Assembly: GCA_004369045.1 (NCBI GenBank)
Contig: ML213503.1
Location: 2,664,924 to 2,728,923, forward strand
Direction of reading: 5' to 3'
Length of the DNA: 64,000 bases
Origin: Heliocybe sulcata
Taxonomy: Eukaryota; Basidiomycota; Agaricomycetes; Gloeophyllales; Gloeophyllaceae
In this document: positions 32,899-44,711 of the stretch, piece after piece
Layout of the letters: every line of letters starts with the position of its first letter
Position numbering within the stretch: the stretch's first letter is position 1
Translations under genes and position numbers: made by a program
The notes under the pieces: generated by a model
The model's input: the letters and a program-made list of their open reading frames with translations, nothing else
Told to the model about the DNA's origin: nothing
The model's database searches: none

Positions 32899-33762
32899 TC
32901 ATAGCTTGCGCAGGGACTTGAGGACGTCTTGGTAGTCCTCCTCGACCCACCGGTGTCCGTGCTTCTCCCGGACCCACTTGCGGCTGATGCGCTTGCCAAA
33001 GTCACGCAGCCGCTGGTCTGGCGTGCTGACGAGCTGGTCGTTGTCATCCAATGAGGAGACCGTCGACTCGGACGTCATGGACGACGCTCGGGAGTTGGGC
33101 CTCAGGACCATGTCCGGAGGGATGCTCTCGCCCAGGAAGCGCCGCAATTTTGAGAAGTTCTTCGTTTTAGCGTCTTCGGGCGCGACATCGGGTGTGATAG
33201 GGCTCGCGGTGCTGAAGACGAGGCCTGGGCTAGGAGGCTCCGTGAAGAGAGTCTGGAGTCTGGGGGGAGGTGCCGGCCCGAGTTGGGAGAGACGGAAGTG
33301 TGGCAGCGATGCAGAACGAGGGGGTAGAGTTGGAGGCACAGGACCTTGTGCAGTATTAGAAGTCGGCGGTGTAGGTAATGGACGTCGTGGGCGGGGGTAC
33401 TGGGACATGTCAGGCGAAGGTGTGGGTGTAAGACGAGAAGTGGACGGCTCGGACTCCAAGTTTAATGGTAATGGAGGGAGCTTCCGGACTTTTCTGATCG
33501 GCTGTTCCTCTTGTGGTTCAGCTGGAAGTCCCCTCAGGCTACACTCTGAGGCGACGTAGCTAAGGCTCTTCTGCGCTGGGCGTGCACGGCGCGGGGAGCT
33601 GCACTGCGGATCCGACGGCTCTGCAGCGGGCAGCAGGATGGGTGCGTGGCTGGCTGGGAGGCGGTATCGATCCTCCCCGTTCGCAGACCCTGGCGCCGAC
33701 TGTGGACGCTTCTGCGTCACCTTTATAGGGCGCAGATGAAGAAGCGGGGGTGATGGGAACAT
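32899..33762 (-). CDS. Disordered Pro/Ser-rich protein with KLRRFLGE motif (287 aa)
   Basis: A single open frame of 287 codons with no intron. The first 190 residues are rich in Pro and Ser (LPTPPTSNTAQGPVPPTLPP, RLQTLFTEPPSP) and probably unstructured. A compact conserved-looking block follows (NFSKLRRFLGESIPPDMVL), then an acidic Ser stretch (SSMTSESTVSSLDDNDQ) and a charged C-terminus with WVREKHGHRWVEEDYQDVLK. From memory, the KLRR-x-LGE-x-xPP block recurs in fungal hypothetical proteins and may be a protein-binding motif. Possible phosphorylation-rich regulator; function unknown. Confidence 0.7.
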   Translation of the reverse strand: MFPSPPLLHLRPIKVTQKRPQSAPGSANGEDRYRLPASHAPILLPAAEPSDPQCSSPRRARPAQKSLSYVASECSLRGLPAEPQEEQPIRKVRKLPPLPLNLESEPSTSRLTPTPSPDMSQYPRPRRPLPTPPTSNTAQGPVPPTLPPRSASLPHFRLSQLGPAPPPRLQTLFTEPPSPGLVFSTASPITPDVAPEDAKTKNFSKLRRFLGESIPPDMVLRPNSRASSMTSESTVSSLDDNDQLVSTPDQRLRDFGKRISRKWVREKHGHRWVEEDYQDVLKSLRKL

Positions 33763-35618
33763 GTCTATGATCGAGCTCTATGAGGAACAAGGGTGGGATG
33801 CCGGACAAGAGGGATTGAATGTCTTATTGTTTATAAGTGCCTGAGGTAGGACGTAAGGCGGGAATAAGAATACATCAAGCAGGACAGGTGCTGATTACTT
33901 ACGACATAAAGAATGGATTGGGGAAGGCTTCAAGTTGATGGAAGTCTAAATTGAGAGGGGGGCGCGGTACTTGTATTTGAGGCGAAACGAAGCCGCATCG
34001 TCGGATTCGTCCCTAGAATTTGGATGGAATGACGCTGTAAGAGTTCGGCAAACAGGATGGCAACAGAGTGAATCTTAAGCTCGCCTGCGGTCTTGCATCA
34101 TGTCAACTGGCCTTCTTGACATCAGCCATCAATCCCGCCCGTATAGGGAAATTGCCGAACTGCCCGCTCCGCCACATTCTTCGCCGCGCGACATGCATGA
34201 AACATCTGATACTATACCGCCATTGGACGACCGTTAAAGTGCTCAGCTGGGTGGCATGCCTGCAGTGGCGAGTTGCTTGCGGTGCAACCCACGCGCGGAG
34301 TACAAGTGAGCTTCAAGTTACCCGGTCAGCTCGGGATCGTCTACGCCCGTGTTCAAACACTAACCATTCAAAAGGCCGCAGGTAAAATGCGCAGAACGTA
34401 CAATACAACACCTGTCATCATGGTTAACACCCTAGTCCTGTGTGGGCGTTCAAGTCAGATGAAGCGTGACGCTCCTTCCGCACTCTGCTACGATGTCAGG
34501 GTGCTGAAAGGGACACCGGCAGCTTTCACAACCCTGTTGCATGTATGTGAGCAGTATGCGCATATCTTCCTTCAGGGTGCTGGAAGAGCGGTCGGATGTC
34601 ACCGAAGGTATGTCGCTTACCGCGTCTACCTGCTTGGAACTGATAGGGATGATCTTCGTTCGAGTGATGTCCGATCATACAGCGCATTCGGCTGCACGGT
34701 TTCACGGTGTTAGCCGTCCGGACTGCCTTGCGCTGTAGCTGGTCTTTTACCAGTTGTCACTTGTGCACCTCATGCTTGCTTCCAAGGTCAGAGAGCTCAC
34801 GCTGCTGACTGTGTAGTCCTGCTCTTCGCAGCTGAAAACTTGTCCTGATTGCGCATTTGCTATGGTCTTGGTCCATCTCAGATTTTGCTCTGTTGACTAG
34901 TTCATGCTCCTACCGCTAGGCCAGTCTCAATACGTCCGGACGGATCCGTTGAACCTCGGGTGGCGGTCTGGCGACCATCTATTGCTCCGCGTTGCACAGC
35001 CTTCGTATTGCAGGGAAAGTGAATGGATCGGCAGTCAGGTGCGGATGATCCTTATCACCGAGTTATACAAGCATCGATATCCCATTCAAGTACTGGAGGT
35101 GCCTGTCCTAGGAAGCCAGTCTGAGAGGCCCGAATTCACCGAGAGCCGCCTGTACTCTGCTAACCCTGCTCTTTCCTCTCGCGTCCCTCTTCCCTTACCC
35201 GTCAATTATCTCTGTCCTCCCAGTGTATCTTTCCCTCTAGGATATTTGGACAAATGGGTAAGTTCCATTCCATCAAACAGAATTTCGCACAAGATAAAGA
35301 GTACTTTGGTGCATTCGGAATACAGTTGTGCGGCGATAACCATGAGACACTATTATTATTCGTGCGAGCATGCTGAGTTATGGCAAGCTTCCTATGCTTA
35401 AACAGAACGTGTGCAAATCCCGCAACAGCGATTACCTTGATGCTTTCAGAACGACACAAGGACTGCAGTCCTGCCTCTCCGAGTTCGTAGAGTCCCAATA
35501 TTGCGCCATTCAGTTCATTCAGCCCGTGCATCTGCCACACAAACCAAACGAGGACAAATACTGCGCCAGGCCGCTCGGAGGCGTGGTCCGGATAAAACAG
35601 AATTCGCGTCCATTGAGC
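33763..35618. other. Gene-poor stretch upstream of the CBS/PB1 gene
   Basis: About 1.9 kb with only short, shifting open frames on both strands and no recognisable protein motifs. It separates the divergent starts at 33762 (minus) and 35619 (plus). The last part may contain 5' UTR introns of the CBS/PB1 gene, since an open frame runs in from 35370, but no splice structure can be fixed. Confidence 0.4.
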
Positions 35619-38155
35619 ATGTCTCGTATTCCGATACCCCATTCGCAGTCGTCGCGTACGGGCAGTGCTGGCCACCGGCCAACTTCACCTGTTCCTTTCC
35701 CTGCAGAACGCGCAACTTCACCTATACCCCCTCCTCGCCACCAGTCGACCGCATCGATGTCTACTTTGTCCGGCCACCACGGTTCTGTCGCTGAAACGCG
35801 GAAAAAGCAGTCCAAGAGGGATGAGGTAAGTTCATTAACTTAAAACAGTTTGTGGAGATGGGATATCGAGGGGTAGAAGCTTTTGAAGGGGCGCGTTCTA
35901 CACGTGTTCTTTGTCCGAGGAGCACCATGACCGCGCCAGCTCAGCCCGTGCACAAAGGGCGGGTGTTTTCGTCCCCGCAGTTGTCTGAGAAACGTTTGGC
36001 TTTGGCCAGCCGGAAACCGAGTACTGACGTATCGCTCCATAACCAGGCTATCCGCAGGAAGATCGAGTCTGAGCTAGCGAGGAAGCGGACAATCTCTACG
36101 ACTCAGCAAGGATCTCGCAGATCACGCAGGGCTGCTCAGAAGGGCACCGTCGCTGCACTCAAGCCAAGTCCTGCACTCACGGTGCCGGAGAACATTACTG
36201 TGTCTGAGGCTAGTCAGCTATGCGCTGCCAAGAGGACCGACTGTGTGCTTGTTGTGGATGATGAAGAGGCATTGAGTGGGATTTTTACCGCGAAGGATTT
36301 GGCATACAGGGTACGCAGGTAGTACTCTGCATCTGCACTGAGACCATAACGCGTTTGTAGGTGACTGCTGAGGGACTTGATCCTCATATTACCCATGTCA
36401 GTACGATCATGACGCGGGAGCCTATGGTTACTCGTGACACTACGAGTGCTACCGAGGCTTTACAGTTAATGGTACAGAGACATTTCCGCCACCTGGTAAG
36501 TCGCTGTCGGATCCCTTTCGTCTTCGGCAGCGAGGATCTTACACGCAACTCAAGCCCGTGTGCAACGATGAAGGGAATGTAGTGGGTCTATTGGATATTA
36601 CCAAGGTGTTCCACGAAGCTCTGGACAAAGTGGAACGCAGTTCATCGGCTTCAGAGAAGCTGTACAATGCGCTAGCCGGCGTTCAGTCAGAATTAGGAGG
36701 CGGAATGCCCCAGAACCCGCAGACCGCGGCGATGTTGGCCTATGTTGATGCTCTGCGGGAGAAAACCGCGCTGCCAGACCTTACTACTGTCATGGATTCA
36801 AGAACGGAACCGGCTACTGTCGGTCCTAGGGCGACTGTCAAGGAGGTCTCGCGGCTCATGAGGGAGAGACGCACGACTGCTGTCTGTGTAATGGAGAACG
36901 TGCCCGCGGCTCACGGTGCTCCTCCGGCTCCCCCCAGAATTGCCGGTATCTTCACTAGCAAGGACGTTGTCCTGCGAGTCATTGCGGCCGGTCTGGATGC
37001 CAACAGATGCAGCGTGGTCCGGGTTATGACTCCTCATCCTGATTGTGCTGCTCCTACGACTACCGTTCATGATGCTCTCAAGAAGATGCACAGTACGTGT
37101 CCAGGTACTCGATGCTGTGGCCCTCTAACTGATTCTTCTAGATGGGCACTACTTAAACCTGCCTGTCCTGGAGGATGATGGTCGCCTGATCGCGATAGTC
37201 GACGTGCTGAAGCTGACGTATGCGACCTTGGAACAGGTGAGGGTATCCCCGTCAATCTACTGGCTGAACTCTTGTTAATGTGCCGTCACAGATGAATGCC
37301 ATGACTGCGGAAGCTCAAGGTGACGAGGAACGCAATGATGATGCAGGTGGTCCCATGTGGAGTCGCTTCTTCGATTCTTTGGGCCACGACGACACGGATT
37401 CCGTACTCTCAGGCTCCCAAATGCCTAGTCAGTTCGACAGGAACTCGTCATTCAATATCGCGCATGCCCAGTCTCCTATGTCTGAAGTACATCCCAATGA
37501 CTCCGCTTCGGTTGTCGACGAGGGACTACCGAGAGAAGGGACAGCCTCTATCGCCGGATTTCCTGGCGCGCTGCCTGTGGACGATGGCACTTATGTCTTC
37601 AAGTTCCGTACTCCGAGTGGCAGAACGCATCGCTTCCAGGCCAGGAACGACAACGTCGAGAATTTGCGGGAAATCGTCGCTGGCAAGCTCGCCATCGACC
37701 CCTTCTTCACCGACTTCAGGCCAAAGGCCGACAGCCAGGTTGCCCCTGATCCATTGGACTTCCAGTTGTCGTACACGGACGCTGATGGAGACACTGTTCT
37801 GATGACAGCGGACAACGATGTTGTTGATGCGGTGAAGAATGCTCGGATCACGAATTCCGACCGCGTTGTTCTCATCCTGCAGGGTGGCAATGCCTGGACC
37901 GATGCGGGTGCTAACAAGAGCGAGGAGCGGGCAGCTGCGGTTGCTGCTGCTGCTCAGAAGGAGACGAAGGAGGTGGAGAAGGCCGAGACTAGGCTGCCGG
38001 AGGGCGTCCACTTTACGCCTCCGAACCATGTCCACGTTCCAGAGCCAGAACTGGTCCTTGGTGTCCCCAAGGACTTGCTGCTACCAGCCAGCATTGGTGC
38101 ATTGGCTGTCGTCATTCTGGGGGTTTTCACGATTTCACGTCTAACAAGAGACTAG
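35619..38155 (+). CDS. CBS-domain and PB1-domain protein with C-terminal anchor (700 aa)
   Basis: Exons: 35619..35825, 36047..36310, 36361..36495, 36555..37092, 37142..37236 and 37292..38155. After a Ser/Pro-rich N-terminus come four CBS motifs in two pairs, e.g. CVLVVDDEEALSGIFTAKDL, MTREPMVTRDTTSATEALQL, TTVMDSRTEPATVGPRATVK and HYLNLPVLEDDGRLIAIVDV. CBS pairs usually sense adenine nucleotides. A PB1 domain follows (YVFKFRTPSGRTHRFQARND, then YTDADGDTVLMTADNDVVDA), then a basic/acidic linker and one hydrophobic segment (LLLPASIGALAVVILGVFTI) at the extreme C-terminus, which looks like a tail anchor. The set matches the fungal Mug70-like family. The 221-nt first intron is unusually long for this genome, so a missed exon is possible. 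Confidence 0.88.
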
Positions 38156-38580
38156 GCAGGATTTCCTGGTTTACAATTGGGTCATCTCCCTTGAATTCAC
38201 TTCCTCTGATTTTGGTAATTATGAGCACGCGGACGATGTAATCGTTCGTCTTCAATGGAACTGGACCGTACCTATGACTCTACCAATGCAACGATCTTAA
38301 TGAGACTCGTATTCCCTTTGGAACACTACCGTACACGTAGCATTTGCAGTGTGTACATCGCGAGATTTCAAAGGATGATTCAATGACATATGAGACCTGA
38401 GTGGGATGGAACTCCGCGAAAGTGCGGCATTGATCGAGCTTCCTGTAATTGAAATGCGCCAAAGAAAGCGGTACATGTGTAGCCGTATGTGTCGGCTTCG
38501 ACGAGCATAACAGGTCCTCCGCCTCGACCGCCTGCTGAGCAAGCCCCGATGTGTTGAGCCCTGCATCGGTGGATTTCGAC
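38156..38580. other. Spacer between the CBS/PB1 gene and SGF11
   Basis: A 425-bp non-coding spacer between two plus-strand genes. Nothing supportable was seen in it beyond the expected 3' and 5' flanks. Confidence 0.4.
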
Positions 38581-40084
38581 ATGTCGAAGTCGAAGAGAGA
38601 GGATGTGCTGTCGGATCTTGTGCGTTTCCTGTTCTCGATGCATACTGAGGCTCTGCGGTGTAACGCCTCTTCTTATGCAGGCTTCGAGGTTGTTGTCAGC
38701 TATGCTGGATGATATTGTAATGGATATAACTCTACAGACTCATCAGGAGCTGGCGAGGAACAGGGCGATATGCGATGTCTGTCATACTCGGTGCGTACGG
38801 GGATTCTGTCTTTAGGATTCGTCTGATGTCGTACAGTTGTGGTTTGGGTGAGGGCGTCCGATGTTGTCCAAAGTTTCGTTCAGGTCTTAATGTCGCTCAG
38901 TCCATTTACCAGGACCCTCTGCTCCAGGGACTTCCGTGAAGATTGAAGGTGAACAGAACGGTGGTACTCAACTCGGAGCGAGCACGTCAAGCAATGGTGG
39001 CACTAAGGGTGATGGTAATGTGTACTTCGAGTGTCTTAACTGCAATCGTGAGGTGCGAAGCGCGGCTCTCCTTCAGTCAATCAGTTCTCATCGCACGCCA
39101 GATTGCATGGAACCGCTACGCCCCTCATCTAAGTTCTTGCATGGGCATTGGCGCACGAAAAGGCGCAAACCGAAGTGCTAACGGGAAGTCCAAGTGTGTC
39201 CATCTGCCCCGTGTAATCTGAAGGCCTTTTAATTTTTATGTCATTCAGGGATAACGGACGATCTGCTTCACCATCTGTCTTCTCTGAAACTGGCGATGTC
39301 TCAGACGATTCTAAGCCGCTCAAGAGCAAAGCGAAGTCCAAGGCCAAACAAGCAGGTGAGATTCCTGAGGTTGCGGCTGGTATAAAGGAGATAATGAGAC
39401 TGGGACGGTCCTCCAGACGACGCAGAGTTCAATCTGAACAAGAAAAGAGTAAGAAATTCTGCGCAGCATCCATCCTGAACCCCTTCTAATATACACGATA
39501 TTTAGCCCGCTTCTCCTGCGACATCTCCGTCCAAGAAGAAGAAAACTGCCAACGGTAACAGTCTCCTTTCATGATTTACACGCAGAACTAACAGATAAGG
39601 CATCAGGCGCCTCACCGCTGTCGCGTGCTGGGACAGAGCCCGACTTGAACGGCGTATGTTTTCCCTATACCTTGTATATCTTCGTGACTAATTCTTGAAT
39701 TCCAGACCTTCAAAGTCCCTCCCTCGAAACTGCGCGAGTCATCGACATTTTCAAGCCTGGACAAGTCGACTGTGCGATCCCGCTCGTCGTCCATCGATTC
39801 CCAGGCTTCCGCCTCGACACGGACTTCGTCCGTCATTTCAGGGCGTAGTGCCCCCTTTCCCCTCGCATCCCCTCTCAAGTCAGGTGGTCCCCGTGCGAGT
39901 TTCCAGAGACCACCGAGCCCACCCCGCATGCCGCCTCCTGCTAGGGTACCTGAGCCTGACTTCATGATTGGTAAGCCATGCTTACCCTTGTTAAGACCGC
40001 ACATTAAAATACTGAGCCGTCCGCTCATAAGATGTCGAAGGAGACGAGACCGGTTCGTCGACGGACACTGACGATAGCTCTTGA
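38581..40084 (+). CDS. SGF11: SAGA-associated factor 11 (DUB-module zinc finger, 314 aa)
   Basis: Eleven exons: 38581..38619, 38681..38790, 38838..38848 (11 nt), 38913..39052, 39102..39193, 39249..39355, 39417..39448, 39506..39554, 39607..39653, 39706..39970 and 40032..40084. The N-terminal helix (SRLLSAMLDDIVMDITLQTH) would pack against Sgf73/Sus1. The Sgf11 zinc finger uses Cys94, Cys97, His109 and Cys113 (FECLNCNREIAWNRYAPHLS, SCMGIGARKGANR). This finger activates Ubp8 for deubiquitination of histone H2B and contacts the nucleosome acidic patch. The long Ser/Pro-rich tail after residue 130 is a fungal extension; yeast Sgf11 has only 99 aa. The 11-nt exon is required for phase. Confidence 0.88.
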
Positions 40085-40310
40085 ATATACCGGATGCCCG
40101 CATATACGCCACATCCCTTCTGATTCCCATTTCTTGGATTTGATATGTCACCATGCATACCCAGTTTACATTTGTCCATACGCATATATCCGCACCTACG
40201 CACATCGTCGTCGCTTTCGTATCTATCCTCGCAACTATCCCTACGTATTGTAATGCCGCATGTACTATGCTCTCCTTATTGACTATCCCCTGATACCATG
40301 CGTCTGGTTT

Positions 40311-42723
40311 TTAGACGTGGACGTTGTTGGATGTGGCCCGCTTGGACGGGAAGCAGCTCCATAATAGCAGAAGTGCGCCTGTCTGGGTTATAGTGACATA
40401 TGCGAGAGTTTTGGGACCACGGACATTGGCCAGAATGCCTGCGATGAAAGGATACAGTGCTATGCACACTGTTAAGACTCGAGCACACGCAGCCGGGAGT
40501 CGCCACTCACCAGAGCCGAAGCTCGCGAAAGAAGACCTAGCGTAAATACGCTCGGTGAGAAGCTCAAATCCTGCAAGAACATTCGCTTACATGACAGCCA
40601 TGGAAATCATGCGTATGTCTTCATCTATTACCTCATTGCTGAGGCCCAGAGTTCCTGATGACTCCTAAGATGCAACGTCCCGCCAGATTACATGGAATCT
40701 CGTACCAGGGAAGACGGGCCCGAAAACAAGACCGACGATACTGGCTGATACGGTGTTGGCCGTGCTGGAGTTGATGAGCATGATCAGCAAATTCATCGCC
40801 AATGCGACACCTATAAAGAACAGATGAAAAGGGAGGTCGAACTGCTCTAGATGGAGCAAGACGCACTGCTACATAAACGGCGCAGACGGTTAGTACTCGG
40901 TCGACCCTGAAAAAGGGAGACTTACACGCATCCTGCCAGGATGAGTTTCCTTTGAGTGTAAGTCAGGCTGAGTGGCAGATATGCTGGTCAGGCCAGAATA
41001 CAGGGGGGGAAATGCTTGCCTTACCGCAGATTAACATACCCCCAAGCCAGGCGAGATACCGCTTGCCCTCCCCAAAATCCGCTGGTTACATACCCGGCAG
41101 TCTTCGGGTTAGCATGCTGCAGTGGTAATCAAATTATAATAAACAACTGCGCATGTAACGACGTGAATGTTTACCCTGACGTCCAGAAGGTACGTAGCCA
41201 TCTGTATTACTTTGTCAACATCTGGAAACGCTCGACAGAGGGAGCACGTACAAACCCCGCGGTAGTGCTTGCATTACCACTATATATCCATAGATAGATG
41301 GAGAACATCCAAATATACGGAGTAGTAAGGGCACTATAGAGACCTGTTCGGTAGTCGCTTTTTAATCTGTCAAATGTCTTTTCAAACAGTTGCTTACCAC
41401 GTCGCTTGCTGCTGGTCCTCGCAGAGGTGACCTGGCATACCGATCGTACGGCGTCTTCTCCCTTCTCTACAGACAAAGGCGTGCCAGGGGTTAATACAGG
41501 GAGGTCCTTCCCGTTAGCTTGGGCAGAGGTACATCCAGATCGGCGCTCGCTTCGCTCTTGAGCCGATGGTAGAAATGCGAATAGTATAAGCGAAATGTTG
41601 AGAAAGGAAATAATCAGAGATCCGAAGCAAAACTGCGACCATGGGATGCCCGTTGATATCAGGGTCTGACACACAAGCGGAGAGATAGTGGCTCCTATGC
41701 CTGTAGTGCTCGCATTAGCAAAGTCGACAGATATATTAGAGCTATCCTCACTCCAGAAGCAAAGAATGTATCCCAGCCCTTTTGTTGGTGTTGAGGCGAT
41801 GTAAGCATTCCTTATGGTAAGCATTAGTTCCCGGACTCTCGTGCGGCGTGGCATGAACATACAATGTAGCTAAGAAAGCAGCATCAATAAGATTGAAAGA
41901 GAAAAATTGTATCCAATTGCATACCAGTAATCCATGACCTAGCAAATCCTGCTGTCACGTATGCTACGAACATGCTTGCAAATCCATCGCGTGAGCCCAT
42001 GAGGATGAGGAAGATCACATGAGCGATACAGCCCATTAGTAGGATAGCAATCCTAGCTTGTGCCCTGCACCGCACAATGTTGGACCTGTCGCCTATAGGA
42101 TGAAAGCATAACCTCGGCGTCACAATGCGCATGAAAGGCGGCTTCGCGATGCCTTGGTATACTAATCCGAAGGTTCTTGTTGCTCGCTCGATTGAAAGCG
42201 TGCCTATGGCGAAGCTGTGGTAACTCGTGAAGGCTGGTATTGCATATAGCTGGCAGATGACGACTCACCCAGTTGTGCTGCCGGCGAAAAGAAGCGACGA
42301 GATCATGAAGCTGAGATGGAACTCGGCCTCAAAATCTGCCGATGGCTTAGGAACAAGAGTCATCCATAGTGCCTGTACCCACAAGGTAATACAGTTCCAG
42401 TCACTATATGGAAAGTCCGTGAGTTTGCATCGTCGTGGATACGGACGAATGCGCATACACCCGTCACCCCAACCCAAGAGGAGATACGCCACGCATGCGC
42501 TAGCCATACGGCATTTGAAGCGCTCAGTTGTTGGAGGACCGCTTCCTTCGTCACGTGCTCCTAGAGTCGAGGGGACCGGAGAACCATGGACGAGAGTAGC
42601 CTCCTCCTGTGTCCCTGGAGGAAAAGCAGGAGGGGACCCGGCTAAATAATCTGGGTTGTCTCGCCCGGCCAATTCAGGAAGACCAAGGTCAAATGCTGCT
42701 GATCCTGTCGAGTTGTCTGTCAT
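40311..42723 (-). CDS. Major facilitator superfamily transporter (multi-exon)
   Basis: The start is the ATG at 42723 (MTDNSTGSAAFDLGLPEL) and the stop is at 40311. The last exons are firm: 40706 upward, 40591..40654, 40511..40536 and 40311..40468. Membrane stretches include KCRMASACVAYLLLGW, AILLMGCIAHVIFLILMGS, FCFGSLIISFLNISLILFAF, FFIGVALAMNLLIMLIN and NTVSASIVGLVFGPVFPGTL. FGSGVCIALYPFIAGILANV is the typical last pore helix of fungal general-substrate MFS carriers related to Bsc6/fucose-permease-like proteins. The middle loop holds SSKRRGKQLFEKTFDRLKSD. I could not fix every splice site near 42.3-42.5 kb and 41.0-41.3 kb, so it may have one damaged exon. Substrate unknown; a sugar is possible. 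Confidence 0.72.
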
Positions 42724-43439
42724 CTCTCGTTCTGGGAGCGGGAAATACCACGTACCACTGCATATTTATAATCGTGCTGCTGCATGCTTCGTACACCTGG
42801 TGAAAGGAGGGTCCTTGACGATGTACCTCCCTGTAGGTGGACAATCAAAAGAGTACGTCGAAATGATAGAAGGGTTCTGAGGAGGGAGGTAATGGGAACG
42901 TGATCTCGTAGGCCATATAGTCGATAGCGAAAGGCTGGAGGAAGACTCGTCTTTCGAGGGTGAGCACACTCATCCATGAGTTTTTGATGATGTAACGTAC
43001 TATACTTCGAGCAAACGAAGAACTTCGTCAAGAACTGACTTCATGTGAAGTGACGGATGAAGAATAAACTATGGGTCAGTAGCTGACCACTTGCAACCTT
43101 TAGGTCACTGCTTACGTTCATCTGGAGTATCGTGACCATGGAACCTGATCATGACCCTGCCTTCATAGCATACAGAGGAACGCCGTGCGGGATCACAGGC
43201 AGAATTCACTTACAACCACAACCTGACGCTGTGTGTCCCCTTAGATTTAAGGAGTAATCGAGGACCACTCATTCGGATGCGAAATTTATAGCGCTCGGCG
43301 CTAGTCATAGAAGTATGGATCCTGTTGCAGTATATCGTAAGTGAACCGCAAGCCTGAGTGGCATGATGTCCGAGGCTACGTACCAAACTGTCCGACGCGC
43401 CTCCGCCTGGCGCCCACGGACAACGCGTCTCACGCGTTC
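42724..43439. other. Divergent spacer between the MFS gene and PTH2 copy 2
   Basis: A 716-bp stretch without a supportable gene. It should hold promoters for the minus-strand transporter and the plus-strand PTH2 copy. Short frames on both strands show no recognisable motif. Confidence 0.4.
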
Positions 43440-44398
43440 ATGTCTTCTTCAAATTCAAGAGGTATACGCGCCGGGGTGCAAAGTTCGTATTCTCCGTCTC
43501 TCGAATCTGATAAAATACATCTCTAGACGACATTCTGGAAAACTTGCTGGCGTATGGAACACTGATGTTCTCTGCTTTAGCTGCTGGCTATTGGCTAGGA
43601 AGACGCAGCCACTCATCGAACCCGCTAGGACTGGACCCGACAGCTCATCCTGACGATGAATACAAGCTCGTGGGGATCCTATGGTTGTGCATGCCAGGCG
43701 TCGGAACTAACGTTTCCTCTCTTACTCAGGCATTAGTTGTAAGGATGGATCTGAAGATGTCTACCGGGAAAATCGCTGCTCAGTAAGCGACACCAGTGGC
43801 TGTGGTACAAATCGTTGTGACCACTCAATCCAACACTCTAGATGCTCGTGAGTTCAGTTGAGTTCCTTGCATTATACATGGCTAATAAGGTTCTCCAGTC
43901 ATGCCACTCTAGCGTGCTACGCCGAGTTGCGCTCTTCGAATCCTGCGGTAAGTCCAAGCTTCCCTTCTGTACCCCGCGTCCGATTCGATCCTGATCGCAA
44001 AATTGCAGATTCTGCGGTGCTGGGAGCAGACAGGGTGAGCCACTCTCGACATGTGAGGACTTCGCCAGTCTGAACGAGATAGTCAAACCAAGGTAGCCCT
44101 TCGCTGCGTTGATGAGAAGGAAATGCAGATTCTTCAGACAAGTGCCCGACGCCTGAACCTCTGCGCCAAGTCAATACGTGATGCGTGCGTCGGATTTGCC
44201 TTGATGCCGACATTCCCGGATTAACATGTTCTTGAAGAGGACGGACTCAGATCGCGACAGGATCGCGGACGGTCCTTGGTATCGGGCCAGGTATTATTTG
44301 GTTATTTGGTATCTTCCCTTGGCGACGATAGTTGACGTACTTCTCTAGGTCCTGCGAGACTAGTGAGCCAAGTGACAGGCAAATTGAAGCTGCTGTAA
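43440..44398 (+). CDS. PTH2: Peptidyl-tRNA hydrolase 2, copy 2 (167 aa, 9 exons)
   Basis: Exons: 43440..43461, 43527..43669, 43730..43782, 43842..43847 (6-nt micro-exon), 43899..43947, 44009..44034, 44083..44184, 44238..44290 and 44349..44398. From the third exon on, every length (53, 6, 49, 26, 102, 53, 50) equals that of the copy at 24164..25234. Conserved parts: VVRMDLKMSTGKIAAQCSHA, TLACYAELRSSNPA, TGQTKVALRCVDEKEM, RRLNLCAKSIRDAGRT, GSRTVLGIGP and SQVTGKLKLL. The N-terminus has its own membrane segment (LLAYGTLMFSALAAGYWLG) but lacks copy 1's long acidic linker. The frame is open throughout, so it appears functional. Confidence 0.9.
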
Positions 44399-44537
44399 AG
44401 ACATCTGCAGCAACGTCGGCTCGTGCAAACCTGCCGCTTGAGGAGCCTTTCCTGAGAACTCAGAAGTTGCAAAAATGTAACATGCTAAATCGTATTATCC
44501 TGTATCTCTTCATACCTGTTCATCTAATGTGATTGAT

Positions 44538-44711
44538 ATGTCATCCTTGGCGTGCACGGTGTTCGCTCTCGGGTACCTTCTGAATCCGAAAGGGATATTG
44601 CAGCCGCAGTCATGCCCAGAGTTCTCAGTTGATATCGACGGCGGCGAAAGCCCGTTCACGGTTTCAGGTCGCGGCTCGCCACCCCGGCCAAATAGAAGCA
44701 ACGGTGGCTAG
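44538..44711 (+). CDS. Possible small protein (57 aa)
   Basis: An ATG at 44538 opens a 57-codon frame with a hydrophobic start (MSSLACTVFALGYLLNPKG) and a Gly/Pro-rich end (SGRGSPPRPNRSNGG). It lies 140 bp after PTH2 copy 2 on the same strand. Size and position could fit a real short gene, a 3' exon of an alternative PTH2 transcript, or chance. No homologue is known to me. Confidence 0.25.
   Translation: MSSLACTVFALGYLLNPKGILQPQSCPEFSVDIDGGESPFTVSGRGSPPRPNRSNGG

Noticed and set aside
34068-34738. Frames of 65-146 codons at 34-34.7 kb as a gene
   Set aside because: They overlap in different frames, lack consistent splice joints and show no motif.
38603-38815. Cys-rich 70-aa frame starting at 38603
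   Set aside because: It reads through the first SGF11 intron; splicing GTGCGT to TATGCAG gives the expected Sgf11 N-terminus.
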